A stretch of 64,000 bases of DNA from Apis mellifera (taxonomy: Eukaryota; Arthropoda; Insecta; Hymenoptera; Apidae): NCBI RefSeq assembly GCF_003254395.2, contig NC_037640.1, positions 3,497,501-3,561,500 of the forward strand. Direction: 5' to 3'. This document shows positions 27,501 through 37,754 of the stretch, piece by piece (within the stretch, counting starts at the first letter, position 1; each line of letters opens with the position of its first letter). The notes under the pieces were generated by a model. The model did not search any database and was not told the origin of the DNA. It was given only the letters and a program-made list of their open reading frames with translations. Made by a program: the position numbers and the translations under genes.

Positions 27501-30500
27501 CTCTTTTTTTTTTTTTATCGATAATTTTTTATATTTTTGTTCGAATAACCATATTCGAGATAAATTATCAAACGAGGGTATTGTTGTTTTATTTAAAATT
27601 CGCACACGTGCCACGCACATCCCCCCTCGAATCTTTATTACACATTTCTCGTTTTTTTTTTTTTTTGGTGATAATCGAACAAACTTATAATTAATCAAAT
27701 GTTACAAACGATTATTTATAAACTTTGAAGCGAATTTCAATCGGTCAAATCTTCAATTCCCATAAATTCTTATCTTTCGATATATTTTCTTCCTTTTCAA
27801 TTTCTCAAAGATTCTTTTTGTCATCAAAGATTTCTTTTTGAAAAAAATCATATATTCTCAAAAATAATCTACACCAAACAACACAGTGGATTAATTAACC
27901 CGTTCAATTATCGATCTATCATCGTTCAGATCTTCAAATTCGAATTATTCCGAAATTTACACATCGCTTTACACGCTTTATGTCCCATTTCCAACCCGAG
28001 TTAAACGAGTCGCGCCTTTCCATTCAGATCGATCTCGTCAATCGTTTCTTCCACTCTGTGGATACGCTAACGAACCGATCAGTTACCCTCCCCTCCCCTA
28101 ATTAGACGCAGGAAGGAAGATTCATCTCCTCCTCGATTCGTAAATAACAAAGCTCATCTCGATATTGAAATTTTTCCCGATAAATGCGCGTTTCGTCCTC
28201 CACGACGGAATAATAAATTTCATCCTTTTCTTTTATTTTGAAAAATGATCTTCTCCCCTTAGATTTTCATCCCAAGGCGAGATGCAACTTTTCCAAAATT
28301 CCAATCTTACGAAATATGGGAGGAGGAGTAGTTCGTTCCGAAAGATCTTTCTTTTCAGAAAAGTTTTATTCTGGAAGAAATATTTCAGAAAATCACGTTC
28401 GTTTCGAGTATTATTTTTTTTTTGAAGAATTTTAAGATGAATGAGTTTTGTAGAAAATATATATAAAATAATAAAGGGATAATGGTTTTCTCTTGTAACA
28501 ACTGATATTAAATAAGAAGTAGAGAAGGATACTTGGAAATGTTGTATTCTCCAATATATGATATTTCGTTCGATTCTAGCTTAGAACAGTTATATCATGA
28601 TATACATTTTCGAAATGCAAATTCTAACGTCGTAAATTTCCCTCCTACACTGTCCTAAACGACAATTGGATTTTATCGATTCACCACCTTTCGTCTCCTC
28701 GCCACGAGGCCGTCGAGGTATCGATCACTTGGCTTTCGCCTCGTTTGGGTCGTCACGATCTTTCGAGTTCCGAAAATCATCCCTTTTAACCTGGGTAACC
28801 AACGATTCTCTTCTCGATTTCTCGATTTCTCAACTCTGGGGTGAGGGTGCACGATCCAACAAGATGAATTATCCTCCTTTTCTCTCCCTTTCTTTCCGAT
28901 TTCTTCGCACGGATATATTATTATATTCCTTGTGAAACGAGGTGAAAGGTCGAGGGGAAATCGTGTGTTGAGGGAGGGATGTGAATTGAATGAACTTCCT
29001 CTGGACGAGATTCTTTGATTTCTCGATTCGTAATTAAATACATTGTTTTCTTGAATTATCCTTGTATTAATTAGGGGATAAAAATTGTAAAAGGATCTCT
29101 GATTTATTGATTTATCATTTTTCGAATTATTAATCTTGATAATTAATTTGGGAATAAAAATTAGCTTCTACAAATCTATCGAATTCCTCTTGTTTCCTTT
29201 GAATTTCTGAATTTCTGAATGAAAATAGCATGGAAATAGCCAATTGTTGGAAATTGGTTGTAATAACATTACGTTATTTTTCTTTTCCAAAATGAATTTT
29301 ATTCCCTTATCGAACGTTATCTCGTTTATTTCAAAGGTTAAAGGTTTTCGAGCATGATAATTATCTCATCCGGACAATTGGTATCGTTGTAGTTCATTTT
29401 CCAACGCAACTAACAAAATTTGTTAGTTAATTACATTTGCGGTTTTCGAAACAAGTCTCCAATTGTCCAACTTCGTCGAAAGGGGATGTCGCTTCCCTTT
29501 AATATTCCCATCTTCCCCGCGATTTCTCCACTGATTCGTCCAAGATACACTCACTTCCAACGATATTACGATATTCATAAATTATAAGGTCGAACAAAAG
29601 CTTCTACTATTCATCCTACAATTTATTCGAGAAATTACGAAACTTTTCTAAAAATAAACTAAATTTTTCCATGATCCATTCCTCTCTGAAAACATGATTT
29701 AGACAAATCACAATCTATAAATAAATTTCTACCATCCTTGTATATATTTTATTCCAAATATAAAATGGAAAAGAAAATTATCAAATATTGCGATTATGTT
29801 AAACGCAATTTTGAAAGTAAGAAAAGTGGATGATATCGCGTGCTCACCTGTCCGTTTGCGTCGTGCCACCAGGTTGCAATTGCGGCAACGATTGGGTCTG
29901 TTGCAACGATCTCTGGCCACGATTTTCCAACGCGTTCGATTCCTTTTTACCCGTCTCCTCGCCGCGTCTATTCTCCTCCATCTGTGCGACAAAGTGAAAA
30001 TTATTATTCGTGTATTTATTTAGGCAGAAAGAACACGCTTGATTTTACGAATATTGAAGTTAAACGAATGGTCGAGTGTTGCGCGAAATGATGATCGAGG
30101 TTGTTAAAAATTGAGGTGAAGAGAAAAGTTGGACGAATTATTTTTCGAATACCTCGATTTTATTAGCAATTGTGGGTGAAAGTGAAAGTTGATGGATGGA
30201 GATACTTGGGAGGTGATCGACAGGAAGAGTAGGTGGTTGAACATTTTCGAAAGCGAGATAGATTTTAATTTAATTTGCGTGAAATTTTAGGTCGAACGAA
30301 CGAAGATAAAATTATGATTTGAACAAACAATTTTCTTCTTCGTCTAAAAAAAATATATATATTTTTTTATGAAGTAAGAAGCTTTTAATTAACTTAAATT
30401 TAGAATTTAAGAAAAGAATTATATGGAGGAAAGAGTATTTGAATTTTGAAATTGTTTTCGCGCGAGAAAAAGAGAATAGAGAGGGGAAAAAATGAAGGAA

Positions 30501-30987
30501 AGTTCGTGAGGAATGCGAAAGGGGGGATGGTTCAGTTCAGAAGTTTAAAGTTAAGCTAAAGTTAAGAACAATGAAAGTTGCGAGTATCTTATTTAATTAT
30601 TACGTTGTCTTTTTATTACCAAATATATAGATTCAATATATAGATTCTCTAAATGAAAATTCCAATAAAATTGAAATTTTCAACCCCTTTGTGAATCGCA
30701 ATTTTAATTAGATTCGTTTCTGCTAACAATTTAATGTAATTAATAATACGTGCATTACAAATAACACTAGAGATGATGAAGAATTGGCTTAAGATTAAGA
30801 AGCAGAAAAATCAATAATCTTAATCTCTATTCTTTGTCAAATATTGTTAATTTCTGAAAAGGAAATTGTGTCTGCCATTTTCGAAATATTTCATTACCGT
30901 GATAGGATAAAGGGAGACCCGATGCTCGCCAGAATGCGGCGTCAACTCGGTCACTTTAGGCTCCAGGTGTCTTTCGTTCTCGGCCAT
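228..30987 (-). CDS. Arrestin family protein, complete nine-exon gene (spans introns)
   Basis: Joining nine exons (90, 134, 136, 150, 148, 195, 164, 282 and 294 nt) gives an unbroken 530-residue protein. Arrestins bind activated, phosphorylated GPCRs in the cytosol, uncouple G proteins and can drive endocytosis. Recognition: VYKKSSPN at residues 76-83 starts the N-lobe, YGREDEEVMGLKF at 131-143 is the finger-loop signature, GIRVIQ (R238) carries the phosphate-sensor arginine, SKTVRRIK ends near 339, and LPFTLMH at 449-455 closes the C-lobe. Typical arrestins are about 360-470 residues; the excess here is a 75-residue polar N-terminal extension and a 75-residue tail. The start is the first ATG after an in-frame TGA 14 codons upstream. 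It does not look like the beta-arrestin/kurtz type, because the FEEF-type AP2 motif is missing. I infer a divergent sensory-like insect arrestin clade; the exact ortholog is not established. Confidence 0.93.
522..945 (-). other. Arrestin intron 8
   Basis: A 424-bp AT-rich intron with GTAAAT...CACAG ends. No further feature seen. Confidence 0.9.
946..1227 (-). CDS. Arrestin exon 8 (C-lobe, lariat loop)
   Basis: Encodes residues 340-433, VFIVQHVDVCMFSNGKFKNV to YVSYYVK. It aligns with the strands and lariat loop that precede the final C-lobe strand. IALED...AEAMLAST (395-409) stands where vertebrate arrestins have LDGKLKHEDTNLAST, so the two polar-core aspartates are replaced by E397 and E404. 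Acceptor TTGCAG, donor GTAAAT, phase 0. Confidence 0.94.
1228..3939 (-). other. Arrestin intron 7
   Basis: A 2.7-kb intron with a TTTC microsatellite (1310-1344), a T23 run (2493-2515) and otherwise unremarkable AT-rich sequence. I see no conserved coding or RNA gene. Confidence 0.9.
1310..1344 (+). repeat. (TTTC)n microsatellite
   Basis: Tandem TTTC units in arrestin intron 7, passing into a T-rich tail. Confidence 0.85.
3940..4103 (-). CDS. Arrestin exon 7 (start of the C-lobe)
   Basis: Encodes residues 285-339. EKPFLLSDGRVGLEARLD and IYAHGDPISVHVNVNN are the canonical opening of the arrestin C-lobe, ending SKTVRRIK. GC-rich. Acceptor TTTCAG, donor GTAAGC, phase 0 on exit. Confidence 0.96.
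4104..4806 (-). other. Arrestin intron 6
   Basis: A 703-bp intron. One isolated ATGCAAAT octamer at 4417-4424 is compatible with chance. Nothing else recognised. Confidence 0.9.
4807..5001 (-). CDS. Arrestin exon 6 (phosphate-sensor strand)
   Basis: Encodes residues 220-284. ADEKLHRKTTVRMGIRVIQ matches the family's D-E-x-x-H-K-R-x-S-V-R-L-x-I-R-K; R238 aligns with the polar-core arginine (R175 of vertebrate visual arrestin). It ends in the interlobe hinge (VENHEITEDE). Acceptor TTTCAG, donor GTAAGC. Confidence 0.95.
5002..5580 (-). other. Arrestin intron 5
   Basis: A 579-bp AT-rich intron. Nothing recognised inside. Confidence 0.9.
5581..5728 (-). CDS. Arrestin exon 5
   Basis: Encodes residues 171-219, EALVKRLGPNAHAFTMEITP onward to YDVRAYI, the mid N-lobe (family pattern: L-x-x-x-L-G-x-N-A-x-x-F-x-x-E-I). 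Acceptor TTGCAG, donor GTGAGG, leaving phase 1. It is separated from exon 4 by a 13.2-kb intron. Confidence 0.95.
6579..6604 (+). repeat. (CT)n microsatellite
   Basis: About 13 CT dinucleotides in arrestin intron 4. Confidence 0.85.
14040..14078. promoter_or_regulatory. Inverted pair of POU octamers in arrestin intron 4
   Basis: ATGCAAAT at 14040-14047 and ATTTGCAT at 14071-14078 are both perfect octamer motifs bound by POU-domain factors, in opposite orientation. Functional use is inferred only. Confidence 0.3.
14272..15013 (+). repeat. Dispersed ~740-bp repeat, copy A
   Basis: Nearly identical to 32119-32857 in the same orientation, with about 15 differences over 740 bp by eye. It starts with AAAATTAGAAAAACTTTAAA and ends around AAAGTCAAAGTTCCATT. 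Internally it contains two related ~200-bp units offset by 202 bp, sharing CCCCTTTAAAAC and CGACTTCCGGTT blocks, then a more GC-rich segment. No long reading frame, no obvious terminal repeat or target duplication. It looks like a non-autonomous or derived interspersed element; family unknown. Confidence 0.92.
14285..14660 (+). repeat. Internal ~202-bp duplication within repeat copy A
   Basis: CTTTAAACCGGTGTAACTCGG-type sequence at 14285 recurs in diverged form at 14487. CCCCTTTAAAAC at 14359 recurs at 14561. The TACGACTTCCGGTT...GAGATATC block also recurs. The same structure is present in copy B. Confidence 0.85.
16666..16702 (+). repeat. Purine-rich GGA tract
   Basis: A 37-bp run made almost only of G and A, including GAGGGGGAGGAGGG. 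On the arrestin sense strand it is a polypyrimidine tract. Confidence 0.7.
17592..17612. promoter_or_regulatory. Tandem pair of POU octamers in arrestin intron 4
   Basis: ATTTGCAT occurs at 17592-17599 and again at 17605-17612, 13 bp apart in direct orientation. Confidence 0.3.
18890..19039 (-). CDS. Arrestin exon 4 (finger loop)
   Basis: Encodes residues 121-170, from VFGQITLTFR to ETTPLQ. It carries the strongly conserved YGREDEEVMGLKF (131-143), the finger loop that inserts into the receptor core in known structures. The acceptor is the less common CAAG; the donor is GTATGA, phase 0 at both ends. It joins exon 5 to give PLQEALVKRLG, matching the usual arrestin helix I region. Confidence 0.95.
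19040..19512 (-). other. Arrestin intron 3
   Basis: A 473-bp AT-rich intron between two conserved exons. Nothing recognised. Confidence 0.92.
19513..19648 (-). CDS. Arrestin exon 3 (start of the N-lobe)
   Basis: Encodes residues 75-120. VYKKSSPN near its start holds the two lysines that in characterised arrestins contact receptor phosphates. It ends DPEFLQGKR. Acceptor CCTCAG, donor GTAAGT, leaving phase 0. It is clearly more GC-rich than the flanking introns. Confidence 0.95.
21090..21109 (+). repeat. (GGGA)5 tract, potential G-quadruplex
   Basis: Five consecutive GGGA units satisfy the four-run G3 consensus with one-base loops. It lies in arrestin intron 2, on the template strand. Confidence 0.8.
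24019..24040 (+). repeat. (TA)n(CA)n microsatellite
   Basis: A TA run passes directly into a CA run in arrestin intron 2. Confidence 0.8.
27072..27288 (+). repeat. Two long poly-T runs (T25 and T23)
   Basis: Uninterrupted T runs at 27072-27096 and 27266-27288, about 170 bp apart, in arrestin intron 2. No retrotransposon body is recognisable next to them. Confidence 0.8.
29848..29981 (-). CDS. Arrestin exon 2 (N-terminal extension)
   Basis: Encodes residues 31-74, MEENRRGEET to GGTTQTD, plus two bases of the next codon. Acceptor GCACAG and donor GTGAGC are good. The peptide is Q/E/S/R-rich, probably disordered, and sits before the first arrestin beta-strand. The AG|G codon across the junction gives R75, directly before VYKKSSPN. 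Confidence 0.82.
29982..30897 (-). other. Arrestin intron 1
   Basis: A 916-bp intron with GTAATG...GCACAG ends. No internal feature identified. Confidence 0.78.
30898..30987 (-). CDS. Arrestin exon 1 (first coding exon)
   Basis: Encodes residues 1-30, MAENERHLEP to SLYPIT. The ATG sits in AAGGATATGGCC and an in-frame TGA lies 14 codons upstream, so this is the first possible start in the frame. The donor is GTAATG, phase 0. This segment precedes the arrestin fold and has no recognised motif. A second in-frame ATG opens exon 2, so a shorter isoform starting there is possible. Confidence 0.75.
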
Positions 30988-32118
30988 ATCCTTGATCCCT
31001 TCCCGGCCGCAGAGGCCTATCGATCAATGGAAAATCACGCGCACAAAATTTGCAAATATCACTGGAACACTTCGTCGAAGAAAAGTTGTCAATCAATCAC
31101 TCGATTTCTCTTGTTCACAAATTCTCGCGCAATTTCTCTCATCTTGATGTAACAAATTTTGTTTTCTCTGTATGTACAGTAATTGATCTCTTTGAGAGAT
31201 CAAAGATTTTGGTCGAACGAGAGATTCGTAGACGAGAAATGAAACGAGTCGAATTTTGTTTGAATTTTAAACGATTGAATCTTGGAAAAAAAAAAGAAAT
31301 GTCGATCGTTTCCTTTTTAAAAAAGAAGAAAAAAAAATTAGTTGTCAATATATACGAAGAGCAAACTAAAAGTAATATTAAAAATTGCTTTATCATTTTT
31401 TCTTCCTCCGTTAAATTTCTCAAAAAATACGATCTTGATGATAGAAAAAATAGGGGGAAATGTGATGGGAACTTTCATCAAATATTTTGTTACATTCTTT
31501 CAGACAAAATATCTGCAATATTGTAGAATTAGTGAATTTATTTTATCGTATATCGAAATGGAACGAATAATATGTTAGCCGAAGCGAATAATGTCCCGTT
31601 ATGTATTTATGTGTACGCTATTGTATTATTTTATTCTCTATGTGAAATGGAACGAATTATTTTATTCGAAATTATTGCAAATAATTTTTATTTCTCAAAA
31701 TTAAATATTTTTGTTTTTAAATTAAATTAAAAGTTGATAAATACCAACAAATTTTTGGTGAAATTGGTGTATTGAAGAAGTTAAAAAAAAATCTTTCATT
31801 TCATTAAAAAAAAAAAAGGAAATGGCATACATATTTTTTTATTAGATAGTTGTTAATCAACATAACGTTTAATTGAAACATTTTCTTCTACTTTGCATAA
31901 TTGAAAAAAGAAGGTCTTTCTTTAAGATTCATAAAACCCTTTTCCATTAATTAATGTAATTAAATTCGAACCAAATCAATGAAATAAAGATTTAAATTCT
32001 ATTTCAAATAGAAAGACTTGAGATAACTTTTAAATCGATTTAAAATCGTCAATATACCATCAGTAAAATTATTGTCGGTATTTCAATATTTTTCCACATA
32101 TTCTATTAAACCCCCATC
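30988..32118. other. 5' flank of arrestin (5' UTR/promoter side)
   Basis: Sequence upstream of the arrestin start codon. It contains the palindrome ATTTGCAAAT at 31048-31057, about 60 bp from the ATG. The transcription start is not identifiable by eye; upstream untranslated exons may exist. From about 31.5 kb it becomes plain AT-rich DNA. Confidence 0.4.
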
Positions 32119-32857
32119 AAAATTAGAAAAACTTTAAACCGGTGTAACTCGGAGGAACGTAATTTCTAGTCAATGGACGAAACACCGTTAGAAGCGCGGA
32201 TTCTTCCCCTTTAAAACCCTCTTTCGTTCATCTTAATACGACTTCCGGTTCTCGAGATATCATCGCGTAAAGAAGAGATAATTTTTAAGTCACTCGCTTA
32301 AATCCTATTAAACTCTATTAAAATCGGATAAACTTTGAATCGCTGTAACTCGGAAAGTAACAACTTCCGGTCAACGCGTCAAGGATCGTTAGAAGCGGGA
32401 TACCTTCCCCTTTAAAACGGTTTTTGTTCCATCTCGATACGACTTCCGGTTGCCGAGATATCGTCGCGTAAAGGCGAAGGTAATTTTTAATCGTTTACTC
32501 TCTCCGTCCTTGTCGCCTAGTCGGATCTCTCGCTCGCACCTCGTCTCGCTGACCTATCCCAAACTGCAGACGAGCGAGAGCCGCGATTCCTAGAAAAGCG
32601 CAGTAATGCAATTCTTAGAAGAACGTAGTACGCATTTCCAGGAAAAAATATAGGTCGCGGTCCCATTCATAATCTCCGCACCGTGTTAAACGCTATGGAC
32701 ACTTTGAGCCCTTATATCTCGGCAACCGATCGAGATATCGGGATAAATCAAAAAGGGACTTGAACGGCATGGTTTTCTCTATTCCCTGACTGGGTTTCGA
32801 TCCCAAAATTTTTAATTTCTCCTCGCGTTTTTTTACACGAAAAGTCAAAGTTTCATT
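32119..32857 (+). repeat. Dispersed ~740-bp repeat, copy B
   Basis: Second copy of the element at 14272-15013, about 98% identical, same orientation, lying upstream of arrestin. The ~170 bp before each core (14.13-14.27 and 31.95-32.12 kb) also align, but only loosely (roughly 70% by eye), so homology is longer than the well-preserved core. Confidence 0.92.
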
Positions 32858-35800
32858 GTTCTCCTTGTTTAGGTCGCGTAATGATAATGAGAAGTATATA
32901 ATAAGATGTAAATTCATGCTTTTATATTTATATTGTATCTAGTAGATCGTGTTTCTATTTGATAATTTTCCATGGAGGTTTTCTAATTGCGGATAAATAA
33001 ATTGACAAGCGGGCAAATCGATTGTTAAATAGATTTCTTCTCGAAGCTTTGTAATAACTTGACCCGAAGAAATCCGATATTGTCCAAGTTTTTCTGAGAT
33101 ACCTTTTAAAAGAGTCGCCAATCTTTCTATAAAAATATATATATCCCTCTCTTCAATTATCGAATATCCTTCTCCGTCATAAATTCTTCCACGTGACTCG
33201 AAAGCCAAATAATAGCGATACACACTTTTCGAAATATCCTCGGTTTATACGCGAAAATCATGCAACCAGAAAGATTTAATCTGGCAGAACACGTTGGAAT
33301 CATTTCGATCTGTTTAATGTAATCCGAGATCGATGTAGCTTCTCTTTCGTGAAAGTTAGAATTCGTCCCAGGACGGTTATTCGATCGACTCAGTCTTCTG
33401 TCAGAATCAATGTCTATCACACGCCTCGTCTGCAATATTCACTTGCTCGTAGACATCGATCTTTAGAATCGATTTTAGAGATAATGAAAAATTAAATAAC
33501 ACACACAGAGGATAATAAATCGATAAATATGAATAATTTTCTTACAAAAAAAGAAAATAGTTATAAGACTTCTCAATGAAAAATTATTACATTCATCGAG
33601 AGATATTTCAAATTGAATTTTGTAAAATGTATATTTTATACGAGATGCGTATTTTTATTTTCATTTTCCTTTCCGCGTTATGTAATCGTATTCACGCATG
33701 ATAAGCTTTGCAAGATAATTAAAAAAAGAAGAAAAATCTCTCTCTAAATTAACGCGTAACACGCTTTAAATTATATGAAAATAATTAAATAAATATCGTA
33801 TTGTAATCCTATTACAAGATATTTTTCAATTAATATTGAGAACAAAATTAAATTAATTTGATAATTGGATATATATTTGATAATAATTAATCCGGAATTT
33901 CAATTATCCGCGCAAAATGGCCAGATTCGACCAAGTTTCTGACAGCTTTTATCCGACACTCTTTTAAACTCCTTCCCCTTCCCTCTCGAGGAAAGCGCTT
34001 CGCTCATCGAGAAACTCTTCAGGGTTATATTCTCGTTTACGTCATCGTTATCCATTATTCGCCATGATCAAAGGCATCCGGTTTTCTTCCTTATCTTCGT
34101 CTCATTTAACTCCTAATAAATTCTCGAATACCTATTCGAAACAGATATAATTGCGTGTCCTCGATCGCGATTAATAACCAATGAACTACGCGAATTGTAA
34201 TTTTGAAAATTAATCAAGAAATTGTCATATTGCGAATGGAGACACGTGGAATAATTTCTTCTCAGATAAAATTAATATAATACGATATAAGCTAGTTTAT
34301 TTAATTAAAGAATCGAGATTAAAAAAGAAAAACCTTTCGTTTAATTCACGTCTCTTGTCGATTTCCAATTGAAGTAAAAGTAGCTCGTTTAAACGGTTTG
34401 ATTATTATTTATCGAGAAATAATAATAATAAAAAGAACATGGAAGAAAATTCATTGTCGAAGCTTTAGAAATTCCGTGACGCGATTCCTTAAGGGACTGA
34501 AAAAAAAAGAGCAACGTGTTTTTACGGTTATGATACGAAAAAAGAAGAAGAAGAAGGGAGGAGGAGGTGGAATCTTGCAAGAAAAAAAAAACAAACCCTT
34601 CCCAACTTTGGAACACCATCGGACGTGACTAACATTCCTTCGCAAAAAAAGATGACTAACGAGACGATGGATGGAGACGAGGGAGGAAGGAAAGGGGAAA
34701 AATTCCTTGGATTATATTCTTTTGCGACTCGTTTACTTCAACGAAAAGTTGCGGGATAAACTCGAAATCCGCGATCGAAATCCCTTTTCAGGAATCGGTT
34801 TAACGAACTGGAAATTTCGGACTTTGTTCGACGCGTTCGATTCGATAGATTCGCACGTTTCTTTCTCTCTTAGAAGGGAGCTAATGAGATGAGAGGTACA
34901 ATGAATTCACACGTGAAATAAATAACACGAATTGCCTGATAAAGTCGTTCTTGCTCCACCAGTTCTGTTATTTAAATATTTAGAATCTTTCTCCCCCTGA
35001 TAAAGCGAACGAACTAAGATATCGTTCTCAATCGTTGTACGTTTTAACGATTGCTTTGCGTGTTGTGCGAGATAAAAAAGAGAAAAAGAAGGAAAAACTG
35101 TTTCGTTTATTTTCATCGCACGATTTTTCGCTGGGAGATGAGAAGGCAGAGAGAGAGAATTAAAACAAACAATTAAAATCGGTGAAACCACGAGCTTTTC
35201 CCGGATTTCCAGCAAACCGAGAGAATTCGAATTGTCCCAATTTTTCTCTTCGACAAATTCGAAACATCGTTTGCTGTATTGTCGTTGATTTCTTGTTCCT
35301 CCATTTTTTTTTCCAATTTTAATATTTTCAGTGATAGACAAAAAGAAAAAAAAAAAGTCGAACAAACGCGTTATCATCTTCCCTTCCCAAATCTTATTTC
35401 CCTCCCCCGTGCATTTATTCACCGAAAGAATCCGTCTGACGTCGATGCTCGCTCCCCCTTTATGCGTGCCGCGTTATTAAAGATTCATCCTGGAAAAATT
35501 CAAAGGTGGAGGAATATCGAATTGCGAAATATAAATATTTCCTTTCTATGTTGCCGCTCGGAGAGCGGAGCCAACTTTTTCCAATAAGGTTTGCGCTCAG
35601 GTAAAAGTAAAGGAATGGCCGGGCGGGAAATATAACGCGAGATATACGTGTATTTGTATTAATCTAAGATTTTTCTTCTTCTTCTTCTTCCTCTTCTTTC
35701 TCACGTCGTTCTCTTTGACACAGCGATCCGTAAAGTGTGACTTGTGTGAATTTCGAAGGATAAATTGTTCGAGTTGTTGTAGTAATTTTTTTTTATTTTT

Positions 35801-37316
35801 CTAATTTTAAAATTAAGTAAAAGATTAAAGTATATATATTCAAAAAAAAAAAAAAAAAAAAAGACCAAGCAGCTGTTGTTTCTTCCATTCGAAAAAACGA
35901 GGGGAGGATCGTTGCGTAAGATTCTAGTTCCACCGGATCGATCCTAAACTATTATCATACCACACTTTGCGTAAGATCGTGTAACACCGTAATCGGATAC
36001 AAAGCCTTCCTCGATTGTCAGGTAAACGTGGCTCTCATGTCTGTTAATTATCCCCCCGATGACTCTCGGGAAACCCGACGGGATCGAGGGAGTAATTAAC
36101 GTATTACAATCATTGGAACGGATTTTTGGACGTGTATCCTGTGTATATCGTTACGTAAAAATATTGGAGAATTCTTTTCATCGATTGTCGATCGATTGAA
36201 AAGTTTCGTTTTTCGTTTCAACTTGTAATAAAATTATCGTTATATCAGTTCCTGTCTGTCTTATGTCTGCGAGGTGTTTATGGAAGAACAGTTAGTTCTT
36301 TTCATTGGGATTATTCTCATTCTCCTTGATAAATTTATCTTTCAATAGAAATTTAATAGGCAAGGATTAATTTTTGATCGTCTCTCGTTAAATTTTTTGA
36401 ATGGATTAATTATAATGATCGCATTTAATTTTTGTTTAAATTATATGAATTTTATATTTGTTGCTTCGTTGGTAAAAATTGTAACAATCAAACGAATTTC
36501 TTTTAATTAAACAAGTTTGTTTAATCAAATACAACTTCAAGTATTATATAAGAAGAATTTTTTTTAAACTTCTTTGTCGTCGATTTTTCATTCTCTAAGT
36601 CGGATAGATGGAATTTAAGAATTTTTTGGAATATCCAAAAGCCATGGTTTTCATTCACGAGTACAAGTTCCATTTGAGCGACTTGAATATCCTCTTCGAT
36701 CACTGATTTCCCGCCATTTTGTCAAATTCTCGAAGCCATTACGAGGACGATCGACATTCTTCGAGCGGAAACTTGTGGAATTTGGTTTACGAGGCTTAGT
36801 TTAACGAATTTCTCTCTCTCGAAACGGGACGATGTTTCCAATGGTTGGATCTAGCGTTTGAAATTTTAACAAAGGTTTTTCAATTTCGCAATTGCACTCC
36901 ACTTGTGGGATAAAAAGCGACGTTTCTCTCCACTTTCAATTTCGTCGTTCGATCCGCGAAGTGGACGATTAATAATTTATTCCATGTTCACGTTTCCGCC
37001 ATATTGGGGAAATAACATTCTGTCCGATGATTAACGGCCCGCACGATAAACTACTCCCTGTGAAATGTTACGAGATGATAAATAGTTGAAATTCTACCGC
37101 TACTTGTGTTATTTGCAATTCATAGGAGACTAGATTTTGCTTCCAATGCGCGCTTCTCTCGAGTTCTCGTGGAATGGAATCGCTAGGGGTTGATTACAAG
37201 CGTAAATAAAATTGAAAAGGTTTGTTTATCGGCGACAGGACAATGCTGAATTCTATCCCATTTTCGAGAACTATTATTCCCAACTTCGAAAATTATTCAT
37301 CAATGATTCTTATTAT
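32858..37316. other. Intergenic, no gene recognised
   Basis: AT-rich DNA with poly-purine and poly-pyrimidine stretches. Open frames here (for example on the minus strand near 35 kb) are composition-driven. The only structure noted is the nested palindrome at 36043-36100. Confidence 0.6.
36043..36100. repeat. Nested palindrome with homeodomain-type TAATTA ends
   Basis: GTTAATTA (36043-36050) is the reverse complement of TAATTAAC (36093-36100). Between them sits TCGGG-AAA-CCCGA (36066-36078). The segment is more GC/CpG-rich than its surroundings. Confidence 0.6.
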
Positions 37317-37705
37317 TAAACTTCTTATTATTTATAAAGGTAAATTTCATTTTTCTTTCTTCTGTAACAAAAATAATAATAAAAATGAAATATAACACGT
37401 TTCATGAATCCTTTCAAAAGAATTTTTCAAATGAACCATCTTGAAAATCACTTGTAATATTCTATAATATATATATAATAAATTCTATAATATATTCTAT
37501 AATAAATAATTCGCGGATCAAACTTCTTATTATTTTTAAGGAATCAAGTTTTTTAATGAATAAAAATAAATTTCATTTTTCTTTTTTCTGTAACAAAAAA
37601 AATAATAAAAACGAAATATTGTATAACATCTTTCATGAATCCTTTCAAAAAAGAATTTTTCAAACGAATCTCGAAAATCACTGATAAATATTTTATAATA
37701 ATTCG
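37317..37705 (+). repeat. Imperfect tandem duplication (~200-220 bp units)
   Basis: The unit from about 37317 recurs from about 37520. Both carry AAACTTCTTATTATTT, TAAATTTCATTTTTCTTT, TTCTGTAACAAAAA, TTCATGAATCCTTTCAAA and GAATTTTTCAAA in the same order. The second unit has a short extra segment relative to the first. Confidence 0.85.
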
Positions 37706-37754
37706 CTCAAGAATTTCCCATGGAACTTTTTTTCATTAAAAAACTTGATTCCTT
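37538..37754. repeat. 217-bp segment bounded by perfect 23-bp inverted repeats
   Basis: The segment 37538-37560 (AAGGAATCAAG...) is the exact reverse complement of 37732-37754. The left arm coincides with the extra segment that distinguishes the second tandem unit from the first. A small inverted-repeat element or an inversion/duplication scar are both possible. Confidence 0.85.

Larger units (their letters stand above)
19649..29847 (-). other. Arrestin intron 2 (10.2 kb)
   Basis: It contains a (GGGA)5 tract at 21090-21109, a TTG trinucleotide run near 23608-23626, a TA/CA microsatellite at 24019-24040 and two long poly-T runs (27072-27096, 27266-27288). There is a somewhat GC-richer segment around 20.84-21.17 kb. 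No coding exon or RNA gene could be supported. Confidence 0.88.

Noticed and set aside
34907..35422. 171-codon minus-strand open frame
   Set aside because: Contains F-runs from homopolymers and no recognisable motif.
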